The position numbers and the translations under genes are program-made. From Rhizobiales bacterium YIM 77505 (GTDB taxonomy: Bacteria > Pseudomonadota > Alphaproteobacteria > Rhizobiales > Beijerinckiaceae): a DNA stretch of 64,000 nucleotides. Shown here piece by piece: positions 24,824-32,471 of the stretch (positions within the stretch are counted from its first letter, which is position 1; each line of letters starts with the position of its first letter). The notes below the pieces were generated by a model. It was not told the DNA's origin and did no database searches. It saw only the letters and a program-made list of their open reading frames with translations. The stretch is taken from the NCBI GenBank assembly GCA_000745135.1, contig JQNH01000001.1:1922001-1986000 (forward strand). Reading direction: 5' to 3'.

Positions 24824-25885
24824 ATGAGCCAGTTCGTCCTTGCCGTCGACGATCTGGTGAAGCACTTCGTGGCGAAGCGCTCGGCCTTTGGCCGGTCTCT
24901 CGCGACCGTCAAGGCGGTGGACGGCGTGTCCTTCACGCTCCGGCCCGGCGAGACGCTGGCGCTCGTCGGCGAGTCCGGCTGCGGCAAGTCCACGGTGGGG
25001 CGGCTCGTCATGCGCCTCATTGAGCCGACCGCCGGACGCATCGTGCTTGACGGCGAGGACGTGACGGCCCTCGGCGAGACCGCGTTCCGGCCTTTCCGGC
25101 GCAAGGTCCAGCTGATCTTCCAGGATCCCTTCGCCTCCCTCAATCCACGGATGACGGTGGGCGAGATTCTGTCCGAGCCGCTGATGCTTCACGATATCGT
25201 GCCCGCGCGCGAGCGCCGGCGGCGCGTGGGCGAGCTCCTCCAAATGGTCGGCCTCCAACCCTCGCACGCGGCCCGCTATCCGCACGAGTTCTCGGGCGGG
25301 CAGCGCCAGCGCATCGTCATCGCCCGGGCTCTGGCAGTGGAGCCTCGGATCGTCATCTGCGACGAGCCGGTCTCGGCCCTTGACGTGTCGATCCGGGCGC
25401 AGATCCTGAATCTCTTGAAGGAGCTGCAGGCGCGGCTCGGGCTTGCCTATGTCTTCATCTCGCACGACCTCTCGGTGGTGAAGCACATCGCCGACCGCAT
25501 CGCGGTCATGTATCTCGGCCGCATCGTCGAGACCGGGCGGGCCGACGAGGTCTTCGCCACCCCGCGCCACCCCTACACGCGCGCCCTGCTCTCTGCGATT
25601 CCCGTGGCGTCGCCGGAGGCGCGGCGCGAGCGCCGCATCCTCGAAGGCGACGTGCCGAGCCCCCTCGATCCGCCGCCCGGCTGCCATCTCCACACGCGCT
25701 GCCCCTACGCGGCGGAGATCTGCCAGACCCAGCGGCCCGCGCTCGACGATGACGGCGCCGGGCACGCGACCGCCTGCCATTTCTGGCCGACATTGCCCGA
25801 GCAACGCGATATCCTGCCCGCCGAGGGCAAGATCGACCCCAGGCTCGAGCGCCTGTTCGGGGCGTTCGCGGGGACGGAGGCGTGA
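24824..25885 (+). CDS. Peptide ABC transporter ATP-binding protein, DppF type
   Basis: A 353-residue ABC ATPase, partner of the DppD-type protein. Walker A is GESGCGKST, the Q-loop is FQDPFASLNP, the signature is FSGGQRQRI and Walker B is IVICDEPVSALD. The C-terminal extension has GCHLHTRCPYAAEICQ, with the cysteines usual for this subfamily. The ATG at 24824 follows GAGAGGAGG from the repeat. A longer open frame upstream only reads through the repeat and the previous gene in another phase. The final 30 residues (LPAEGKIDPRLERLFGAFAG) are an extra tail. Confidence 0.92.
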   Translation: MSQFVLAVDDLVKHFVAKRSAFGRSLATVKAVDGVSFTLRPGETLALVGESGCGKSTVGRLVMRLIEPTAGRIVLDGEDVTALGETAFRPFRRKVQLIFQDPFASLNPRMTVGEILSEPLMLHDIVPARERRRRVGELLQMVGLQPSHAARYPHEFSGGQRQRIVIARALAVEPRIVICDEPVSALDVSIRAQILNLLKELQARLGLAYVFISHDLSVVKHIADRIAVMYLGRIVETGRADEVFATPRHPYTRALLSAIPVASPEARRERRILEGDVPSPLDPPPGCHLHTRCPYAAEICQTQRPALDDDGAGHATACHFWPTLPEQRDILPAEGKIDPRLERLFGAFAGTEA

Positions 25886-25935
25886 TTCACGCGGCCTTGC
25901 AATGAGCGGATGAAGAAGATGGGAGGGAAGGAAAC

Positions 25936-27456
25936 ATGAAACGCTACACCGCCACCGGTTTGCTTGCCGCGACCGCGCTCGCCGCCTCGGTCGGTCTTGC
26001 CAGCGCGCAAACCACCCTGCGCATTGGCCTCGCCGAAGATCCGGACGTACTCGACCCGACCATGGCGCGCACCTATGTCGGGCGCATCGTCTTCGCGTCG
26101 CTGTGCGACAAGCTCTTCGACATCGACGAGAAGCTCAACATCATCCCGCAGCTCGCGCTCTCCCACGAGACGCTGGACGACGGCAGGACGGTGGTCATCA
26201 GGCTTCGCCCGAACGTGAAGTTCCACGACGGCGAGACCATGGACGCAGAGGCGGTGAAGGCTTCGCTCGACCGGCACCTCACCATGCAAGGCTCCTTCCG
26301 CCGGCCGGAGCTCGCAGCCGTCGACAAGGTGGAGGTGGTCGATCCCCTTACCGTCAAGCTGTCGCTGAAGACGCCGTTTTCCCCGCTCATCTCCCAGCTC
26401 ACCGACCGAGCCGGCATGATCATGTCGCCCAAGGCGATCAAGGAGGCGGGCGACAAGTTCGGGCAGAAGCCCGTCTGCGCCGGGCCTTATAAGTTCGTCG
26501 AGCGTGTGCCGCAGGACCGCATCGTGGTGGAGAAGTTCGCGGATTACTGGAACAAGGACGCGATCCACATCGACCGCATCGTCTATCAGCCGATCGTCGA
26601 CTCCACGGTCCGGCTCGCCAACCTCAAGTCCGGTCAGCTCGACCTCATCGAGCGCCTGCTCGCCACCGACATCAAGGACGTGCGCTCGAACCCGCGCCTC
26701 AAGCTCGCGACGGTGACGGAGATCGGCTACCAGTCGATCACCATCAATGTCGGCAAGGGTGAGCCGGCCAAAGGGCCGCTCGGCTCCGATCCGCGCATCC
26801 GCAAGGCCTTGGAGCTCGCCATCGACCGCGAGGCGCTGAACCAGGTCGTCTACAACGGCGAATACACCGTCGGGAACCAGTGGGTCAGCCCGGAAAACCC
26901 CTATTACCAAGAGAAGTATCCGGTGCCGAGGCGCGACGTCGCCAAGGCCAAGCAGCTCATCAAGGAAGCGGGCGTCGCAACGCCCATCGTCGTCGACTTC
27001 ATGGTGCCGCAGAACCCGGAGACGCGGCAGGCGGCGGAGGTCATCCAGGCGATGGCGGCGGAGGCGGGCTTCGACATGAGGATCCGCGTCGTCGAGTTCG
27101 CGACCTCCCTCAAGGAGGCGGAGGAGGGCCGCTTCCAGGCCTACATGCTCAACTGGTCGGGCCGGCCCGACCCCGACGGCAACCTTTATATCTTCACGAA
27201 GACCAAGGCGCCGCAGAACTACGGCGGCTATTCCGACCCTGAGGTCGACGTCTGGCTCGACGAGGCGCGCACCAAGAGCGAACTCAAAGAGCGCAAGGCC
27301 ATCTATGAGAAGATAGCCGGCAAGCTCCTCTCGGGGGAGGGCTCGCTCCTCTATCTTTACCACCGCAAATGGCTCATCGCCCACACGGCGCGCCTCGAGG
27401 GCCTGCAGATGCGCCCGGACGGCCTCGTGCGGGTCGTGGGGCTGAAGGCGAAGTGA
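25936..27456 (+). CDS. Peptide-type ABC transporter substrate-binding protein
   Basis: A 506-residue periplasmic binding protein of family 5. A Sec signal peptide covers about residues 1-24 (TGLLAATALAASVGLASAQ, cleaved after ASA). The body shows RLRPNVKFHDGETMDAEAVK near residue 93, the family signature, and NVGKGEPAKGPLGSDPRIRK near residue 272. Members bind di- or oligopeptides, nickel or glutathione. With a gamma-glutamyltransferase in the same operon, glutathione or other gamma-glutamyl peptides are reasonable ligands, but this is inference. GGGAGGGAAGGAAAC precedes the ATG. Confidence 0.92.
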   Translation: MKRYTATGLLAATALAASVGLASAQTTLRIGLAEDPDVLDPTMARTYVGRIVFASLCDKLFDIDEKLNIIPQLALSHETLDDGRTVVIRLRPNVKFHDGETMDAEAVKASLDRHLTMQGSFRRPELAAVDKVEVVDPLTVKLSLKTPFSPLISQLTDRAGMIMSPKAIKEAGDKFGQKPVCAGPYKFVERVPQDRIVVEKFADYWNKDAIHIDRIVYQPIVDSTVRLANLKSGQLDLIERLLATDIKDVRSNPRLKLATVTEIGYQSITINVGKGEPAKGPLGSDPRIRKALELAIDREALNQVVYNGEYTVGNQWVSPENPYYQEKYPVPRRDVAKAKQLIKEAGVATPIVVDFMVPQNPETRQAAEVIQAMAAEAGFDMRIRVVEFATSLKEAEEGRFQAYMLNWSGRPDPDGNLYIFTKTKAPQNYGGYSDPEVDVWLDEARTKSELKERKAIYEKIAGKLLSGEGSLLYLYHRKWLIAHTARLEGLQMRPDGLVRVVGLKAK

Positions 27457-27461
27457 CAACT

Positions 27462-27530
27462 TCGCCTCTCCCTTGATGGGAGAGGCCGAGTCGCGCTGTA
27501 GGCGCGACCGGGTGAGGGTGGCAGCGCGGC
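27462..27530 (+). repeat. Intergenic repeat downstream of the binding-protein gene
   Basis: CCTCTCCCTTGATGGGAGAGG forms a hairpin with arms CCTCTCCC and GGGAGAGG; GTCGCGC and GCGCGAC close to it form a second one, followed by CGGGTGAGGGTGGCAGC. It is related to the other spacers of this operon and may weaken read-through or protect the upstream message. Confidence 0.6.
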
Positions 27531-27543
27531 ACTGGAAATAGAG

Positions 27544-27894
27544 ATGGTCGAAAACCTTCTCAAAGATCGCGCTCGCGCCATGAGGCGCGAGCCGACCGTG
27601 GCGGAGAAGCGCATGTGGCGCCTCTTACGCAGCCATCGCCTCGGCGGCTTCAAGTTCCGCCGGCAGGAGCAGCTTGGACCCTACATCGTCGATTTCGTGT
27701 GCTTCGAGCGGAAGCTCATCGTGGAGCTTGATGGAAGCCAGCATGCCAAGAGCAGGTATGATGCGCAACGCGATGCGTGGTTCGCGTCGCGCGGCTTCAC
27801 CGTTGTACGGTTCTGGAACAACGAGGTGCTCACCAACCCTGCTGGAGTGGAGTACGCCTTAGCGACGAGGCTAGGCCTCGCATGGCTGCCGTAG
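27544..27894 (+). CDS. DUF559 (VSR-like endonuclease fold) protein
   Basis: A 116-residue protein with the DUF559 domain, related in fold to very-short-patch-repair nucleases. Recognisable parts are ARAMRREPTVAEKRMWRLLR at residues 9-28, FKFRRQEQLGPYIVDFVCFE, and LIVELDGSQHAKSRYDAQRDAW with the acidic residues of a PD-(D/E)xK-like site. The closing VVRFWNNEVL is typical. The function is unknown; DUF559 genes are common, often solitary, and probably mobile. It is placed between the binding-protein and permease genes, bracketed by repeats on both sides, and has no evident link to transport. Confidence 0.88.
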   Translation: MVENLLKDRARAMRREPTVAEKRMWRLLRSHRLGGFKFRRQEQLGPYIVDFVCFERKLIVELDGSQHAKSRYDAQRDAWFASRGFTVVRFWNNEVLTNPAGVEYALATRLGLAWLP

Positions 27895-27958
27895 TGTTTC
27901 CCCCCTCACCCGGTCGGCTTCGCCGACTCGACCTCCCCCTCCAGGGGGGAGGTGGGTG
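27895..27958 (+). repeat. Intergenic repeat upstream of the DppB-type permease
   Basis: It contains CCCCCTCACCCGG, GTCGGCTTCGCCGAC (a 6-bp stem with a small loop) and CCTCCCCCTCCAGGGGGGAGG, a strong hairpin whose distal arm GGGGGGAGG serves as the ribosome-binding site of the permease gene. It is of the same family as the other operon spacers. Confidence 0.65.
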
Positions 27959-28900
27959 ATGCTCACCGTTATCGGCAAACGCCTGGTGCAGCTCGTCCCG
28001 ACGCTGTTCTTCGTGTCGGTGCTGATCTTCTCGCTGCAGCAACTCCTGCCCGGCGATCCGGCGCTGGTGATGGCAGGCGAGGAGCGCGACCCGGAGGTCA
28101 TCGAGGAGATTCGGCGCCGCTATCGGCTCGATCAGCCGCTCCCCATCCAGTATTTCTACTGGATCAAGGGGGTGTTCTCGGGCGACCTCGGCGAATCCAT
28201 GCGCCTCAACGTGCCGGTGCTCGACCTCATCCTGCAGAAGCTGCCGGTGACGCTTCAACTCGCCACCATGGCGATGATCATCGCGCTCCTCATCGGCGTC
28301 ACCGCTGGCGTCGTCTCGGCGGTGAAGAAGGACAGCTGGGTCGACTACGCCGTGAACGTGTTCTCGCTGTGGGGCATCTCGACGCCGAACTTCTGGCTCG
28401 GGATCATGCTGATCTTCCTCTTCGCCGTGACGCTCGGATGGCTGCCGGCCTCCGGCTATGTGAGCCCGCTCGAGGACTGGCGACAGAGCCTCGCCACCAC
28501 GATCATGCCCGCCTTCGTGCTCGGCAATGCCATCGCCGGCGTCATCATGCGCCACACCCGCAGCGCCATGCTCCAGGCGCTGCAGAGCGATTATGTGCGC
28601 ACCGCCCGCGCCAAGGGCCTCGAGGAGCGCGTGGTGGTTCTGAAGCACGCCATGCGCAACGCCCTCACGCCCGTCATCACGCTCGGCGCCCTCGAGTTCG
28701 GCACGCTGCTTTCCGGCGCGGTTCTCACGGAGCAGATCTTCACCATTCCGGGCTTCGGCAAGCTCATCGTGGACGCGGTCTTCAACCGCGACTACGCCGT
28801 GGTGCAGGGCGTCGTGCTGGTGACGGCGACCACCTACATCATCCTCAACCTGCTCGCCGACATCGGCTACATCCTCGTCAATCCGAGGCTAAGGGGATGA
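27959..28900 (+). CDS. Peptide ABC transporter permease, DppB type
   Basis: A 313-residue inner-membrane permease with six predicted helices. The first, LVPTLFFVSVLIFSLQQLLPGDPA, begins near residue 13, and the LPGDPA motif is diagnostic for DppB/OppB. The EAA-like coupling segment reads YVRTARAKGLEERVVVLKHAMRNAL near residue 218 (ends given). The ATG at 27959 follows GGGGGGAGGTGGGTG; a GTG three bases earlier is an alternative. Its stop overlaps a possible start of the next permease (ATGA at 28897). Confidence 0.92.
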   Translation: MLTVIGKRLVQLVPTLFFVSVLIFSLQQLLPGDPALVMAGEERDPEVIEEIRRRYRLDQPLPIQYFYWIKGVFSGDLGESMRLNVPVLDLILQKLPVTLQLATMAMIIALLIGVTAGVVSAVKKDSWVDYAVNVFSLWGISTPNFWLGIMLIFLFAVTLGWLPASGYVSPLEDWRQSLATTIMPAFVLGNAIAGVIMRHTRSAMLQALQSDYVRTARAKGLEERVVVLKHAMRNALTPVITLGALEFGTLLSGAVLTEQIFTIPGFGKLIVDAVFNRDYAVVQGVVLVTATTYIILNLLADIGYILVNPRLRG

Positions 28901-28953
28901 GCGGGATAAGCGACGCAGCCGGCGCTTTCCCCTCCCCTCAGGAAGGAGGGGAG

Positions 28954-29799
28954 ATGGCAGTCGACTCCCCCATGCAGCGGGCCTGGCGGCGGCTCAAGCG
29001 ACGCAAAGGGGCGATGATCGGGCTTGGCGTCATCGTCGTGATGATCCTCGTTGCCCTCTTCGCGCCGCTGATCGCGCCCTACGATCCCACCGCCCAGAGC
29101 TGGTCGGCGGTGCGCAAGCCGCCTTCGGCTACCTATTGGCTCGGCACCGACGAGGTGGGACGCGACCTTCTCTCGCGCATCATCTACGGCGCCCGGGCCT
29201 CCCTCTCGGCGGGCGTCATCTCGGTCGGCATTGCCATCTCGATCGGCGTGCCGCTCGGGCTCGTCGCAGGCTATGCCGGCGGGCTGATCGACGGCGTCAT
29301 CAGCCGCATCACCGACGCCATGCTCGCTTGCCCCTTCCTCATCCTCGCCATTGCCCTTGCAGCGTTCCTGGGGCCGAGCCTGACAAACGCCATGATCGCC
29401 ATCGGCGTGACGGCGACACCGATCTTCATCCGCCTGACGCGCGGCCAGGTCTTGTCCGTGAAGGCGGAGGATTACGTCGAGGCAGCGCGGGCGGTCGGCA
29501 ACCCGCATTGGCGCATCGCGTGGCGGCACATCCTGCCAAATGTCATGCCGCAGCTGCTCGTCCAGGCGACCCTCACCATCGCCACCGCCATCATCGCGGA
29601 GGCGAGCCTGTCCTTCCTGGGGCTCGGCCAACAGCCCCCTGCCCCCTCCTGGGGCTCGATGCTGAACGCCGCGCAGCGCTTTCTCGTGAACGCCCCCTGG
29701 ATGGCGGTGTGGCCGGGCCTTGCCATCTTCGTCACCGTGCTCTCCTTCAACCTCCTCGGCGACGGCTTGCGCGATGCCCTCGACCCCCGTGCAAGATAA
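28954..29799 (+). CDS. Peptide ABC transporter permease, DppC type
   Basis: A permease of about 281 residues. GAMIGLGVIVVMILVALFAPLIAPYDP near residue 17 is the first helix with the family APYDP motif, HWLGTDEVGRD-like YWLGTDEVGRDLLSRI follows, and EDYVEAARAVGNPHWRI is the EAA loop. Two starts are possible. ATG at 28897 overlaps the previous stop but would translate a copy of the intergenic repeat (FPSPQEGGE). ATG at 28954 has GGAAGGAGGGG just upstream and gives a family-like N-terminus, so it is preferred. It is the last gene of the operon. Confidence 0.88.
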   Translation: MAVDSPMQRAWRRLKRRKGAMIGLGVIVVMILVALFAPLIAPYDPTAQSWSAVRKPPSATYWLGTDEVGRDLLSRIIYGARASLSAGVISVGIAISIGVPLGLVAGYAGGLIDGVISRITDAMLACPFLILAIALAAFLGPSLTNAMIAIGVTATPIFIRLTRGQVLSVKAEDYVEAARAVGNPHWRIAWRHILPNVMPQLLVQATLTIATAIIAEASLSFLGLGQQPPAPSWGSMLNAAQRFLVNAPWMAVWPGLAIFVTVLSFNLLGDGLRDALDPRAR

Positions 29800-29986
29800 G
29801 GCCGAGGTCGGCGTCGAACGCGATGCATGCCCAAGGTTGCTGGTCTTGTTTCACGGTTTGGCCGGACCCTCTCCTGCGACGTTATCCATACGGTGCTGCT
29901 ACGCCACACGCCCTGGCGCTGACGTCTCGCCTGCGTGCCCCCTTGTGACAAGGAGAGGACGTGCGCCAATCTGATCCGACAAGGCT

Positions 29987-30753
29987 CTAGGTAGTGGACT
30001 CATTAGCTCGGGTCCACAGACGGGCTGAGGCGAGGGCGACGGCTGAGAGGAAGTTGCGGGCGAGCTTGTCGAAGCGTGTGGCGATCCGGCGGAAGTGTTT
30101 GAGCTTACAGAAGAAGCGCTCGACGAGGTTGCGCTGGCGGTAGAGCGCCGGGGCGACGGAGCGTTGGACCTTGCGGTCGCGGCAGGTCGGGATGTGGGCC
30201 TCGCCGCCGGCCTGGCGCACCAGGTCGAGGATCGCCTGAGCGTCGTAGCCCCGGTCGGCGACGAGCGCCTTGGCGGGAGGCAGGTCGGCCAGCAGGACTG
30301 GAGCGAGGGTCTTGTCGGAGGCCTGCCCTGGCGAGACGACGAGGCGGAGGGGCAGCCCTTGCTCGTCGACGACGGCGTGGATCTTGGTCGTCAGTCCTCC
30401 ACGAGAACGGCCGATGGCGTGATCCGCGCCCCCTTTTTACCGCCGGCCGCGTGCTGATGGGCGCGCACGATGGAGGAGTCGATCAGGTGCAGAGACCCTG
30501 GCGACTTGGCCGCGAGCGCCTCGAACACCTTGAGCCAGACGCCCTGCTTGGCCCACCTGTTGAAGCGGTTGTAGACAGTCGTGTACGGCCCGTAGCGCTC
30601 CGGCAGGTCGCGCCACGGCGAGCCGGTGCGCAGCACATAGAAAATGCCGTTGAGCACCCGCCGGTCATCGACCCGCGCCACCCCGCGCGGCTTGTTCGGC
30701 AGAAGCGGCTCGATCAACCGCCACTCCGTTTCCGACAGATCGTATCGCGCCAT
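29987..30753 (-). CDS. IS5-family transposase, expressed by -1 frameshift
   Basis: Phase one, 30753 to 30391, gives 120 residues starting MARYDLSETEWRLIEPLLP and containing YVLRTGSPWRDLPERYG, the N-terminal domain of IS5/IS427 transposases, and HLIDSSIVRAHQHA with the first catalytic Asp. In phase two the protein goes on as DHAIGRSRGGLTTKIHAVVD, then ALVADRGYDAQAIL with the second Asp, and NLVERFFCKLKHFRRIATR with the catalytic Glu. The change of phase falls on AAAAAGGGGG (30438-30429), a run suited to -1 slippage. The split is therefore normal for the group and does not mean a dead gene. The stop lies in the flanking CTAG. Confidence 0.85.
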
Positions 30754-30823
30754 GACCAAGCCTCCCGTCCAGGAGCCTTGAATCACCCCACACAATCCGC
30801 TTCAACCTTTATGAGTTCAGAAC
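29991..30823 (-). mobile_element. IS5-family insertion sequence, IS427 type
   Basis: An 833-bp element with imperfect inverted ends: GTAGTGGACTCATTAG at 29991 and, read on the other strand from 30823, GTTCTGAACTCATAAAG. It is flanked by the 4-bp direct repeat CTAG (29987-29990 and 30824-30827), as expected for this group. The transposase is in two overlapping phases joined by a -1 shift. Both flanking CTAG copies contain stop codons: TAG of the transposase and TAG of the small membrane protein gene at 30824. Confidence 0.88.
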
Positions 30824-31063
30824 CTAGGTCGCCGCTCCGGCGAGCAAGAGGACCCCTCCGAGCCCAATCAGGACGAGACCTGGCCAGTTCGTCTTCCAGC
30901 CGAACGCCTCGTTGATGCGGCGTCCCCTCGGTTCGAGCGTGGCACCGGCCGGGCCGGGACCCGATCGCCGGGTGTCGCTCAGCCGGCCGCGCCACAAGGC
31001 CTGGGCCGCCGTGAACACCACGCCGAGGATGACGAGAAGCGCGCCGAACCCGGTCAGCCACAT
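30824..31063 (-). CDS. Small two-helix membrane protein of unknown function
   Basis: A 79-residue protein with two predicted membrane segments, LTGFGALLVILGVVFTAAQA (residues 3-22) and WPGLVLIGLGGVLLLAGAA (about 60-78), joined by a basic loop (RGRLSDTRRSGPGPAG). GGAGG lies upstream of the ATG at 31063. No family is recognised. The insertion sequence entered at its stop codon: the TAG is part of the CTAG target duplication, so the protein is intact to its last residue. Confidence 0.6.
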   Translation of the reverse strand: MWLTGFGALLVILGVVFTAAQALWRGRLSDTRRSGPGPAGATLEPRGRRINEAFGWKTNWPGLVLIGLGGVLLLAGAAT

Positions 31064-31607
31064 GTCGTAACCTCCTCGAACCTCCTGTGTCCGGTCCTCT
31101 TAGCCAAGACACATTGAGGAGACATCGAGCGTTGAGACCCATCATCTTCTCACGATCAGGGCTGGCAAGCGAGAGATGTTACGGGACATGCGTCCTGACG
31201 GTCCTAAAGCCTGATGCCTCCTGGTTGACAGCCACGTTGACGCGCACGATCATTCATCAGGGCGACGTCTCGGTCATGCGGGATGTTGCCCCGAGTGCCC
31301 AACGTCACCTTGGCGCCGCGGCGGTCGAGCCCGGTGCGGAGGGTGCGGCGATGGCGGTTTCTCACCCCGCCGGCAGGGCGGGCTTGAGCTTGGCTCCTCT
31401 GAGCGCACGCCGGCCAGCGCCGGTGCGGAGGGGGAGTGCGCCGCCGAGATCCTCCGTCATCGGCCCTGCAACGGCAGTGCGCGCCCCTGGCGCGGTCCAT
31501 CTGCGCGCGCCTGAGGACCGGCCTGTTCTCCAGGCAGGGAGCGGCCGGACTCGCGAAAACCGGCCCCCTCTCTCCGAGCTCGCCCCTCGAACAGGGATGC
31601 CACCGTC
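31064..31607. other. Gene-free stretch upstream of the oxidase operon
   Basis: About 540 bases between the divergent small membrane protein gene and the oxidase operon. Open frames here have unlikely protein sequences on both strands. It should hold the promoter and regulatory sites of the oxidase genes, but no clear -35/-10 pair, FNR/FixK box or terminator was recognised. Confidence 0.5.
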
Positions 31608-32441
31608 ATGGCCATAGCGCTCGCGCTCGTCCTGGTCGCCATTGGCTCGGTGGTCTTTCACTTCGCGAGCCCGTGGTGGTGGACGCCCATCGCCTCCAAC
31701 TGGGGATACATCGACGGCACGCTCATCATCACCTTCTGGATCACCGGCGCAGTCTTCGTCGCAGTCGTTCTTTTCATGGCCTATTGCGTCCTGCGCTTCC
31801 GGCATCGGACGGGGAACCAGGCGCTCTATGAGCCGGAAAACAAGCGGCTCGAATGGTGGCTCACGGTTGCGACGGCGCTTGGCGTTGCCGCCATGCTGGC
31901 GCCGGGACTCGTGGTGTGGCAGCAGTTCATCACCGTTCCGGAGGATGCGACAGAGGTCGAGATCGTCGGCCGGCAATGGTCGTGGAGCTTCCGACTGCCC
32001 GGCAAGGACGGCAAGCTCGGCACCTCCGACATCCGCTACGTCGACGCCGACAATCCCCTCGGGCTCACGCCTGACGATCCCAACGCCCGGGACGACATCG
32101 TGATCGACGGTGGCGATCTGCATCTCCAGATCGGCAAGCCGGTGAAGGTTCTGCTGCGCTCTCTCGATGTCCTCCACGATTTCTACGTCCCCGAGTTCCG
32201 CGGGAAGATGGACATGGTGCCGGGCTCGGTGACCTATTTCTGGATGACCCCGACGCGCACCGGCAACTTCGACATCCTATGCGCGGAGCTCTGCGGGGTC
32301 GGGCACCCGCAGATGCGTGGACAAGTGGTGGTGGCGGAAGAGGCCGCCTACCAGGCTTGGCTTGAGAAGCAGAAGACGTTCGCCGAACTGTCGGGCCGGC
32401 CAGGTCCGCAGAAGGCGAGCTACACGCCGGCCTCGCCATAA
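31608..32441 (+). CDS. coxB: Cytochrome c oxidase subunit II
   Basis: A 277-residue subunit II of a heme-copper oxidase. It has membrane helices at about residues 3-20, 33-60 and 84-102, and then a periplasmic cupredoxin domain. The binuclear copper site is complete: CAELCGVGHPQM with Cys225, Cys229, His233 and Met236, plus the upstream His in DVLHDFYVPEF. The site accepts electrons from cytochrome c. WSWSFRLPG is the aromatic motif for electron entry. No fused cytochrome c domain is present. It is the first gene of the five-gene oxidase operon 31608-36016. Confidence 0.92.
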   Translation: MAIALALVLVAIGSVVFHFASPWWWTPIASNWGYIDGTLIITFWITGAVFVAVVLFMAYCVLRFRHRTGNQALYEPENKRLEWWLTVATALGVAAMLAPGLVVWQQFITVPEDATEVEIVGRQWSWSFRLPGKDGKLGTSDIRYVDADNPLGLTPDDPNARDDIVIDGGDLHLQIGKPVKVLLRSLDVLHDFYVPEFRGKMDMVPGSVTYFWMTPTRTGNFDILCAELCGVGHPQMRGQVVVAEEAAYQAWLEKQKTFAELSGRPGPQKASYTPASP

Positions 32442-32471
32442 GCGAGGCGGCCCCCAAGGAGGGACGCTCCG

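Noticed and set aside
29987-30795. Transposase split in two frames as a pseudogene
   Set aside because: The change of phase falls on AAAAAGGGGG and the two halves match the normal -1 frameshift layout of the IS427 group, with all catalytic motifs kept.
31087-31617. A 176-residue plus-strand frame upstream of the oxidase operon
   Set aside because: No ribosome-binding site, Pro/Arg-rich composition, and it runs into the start of subunit II in another phase.
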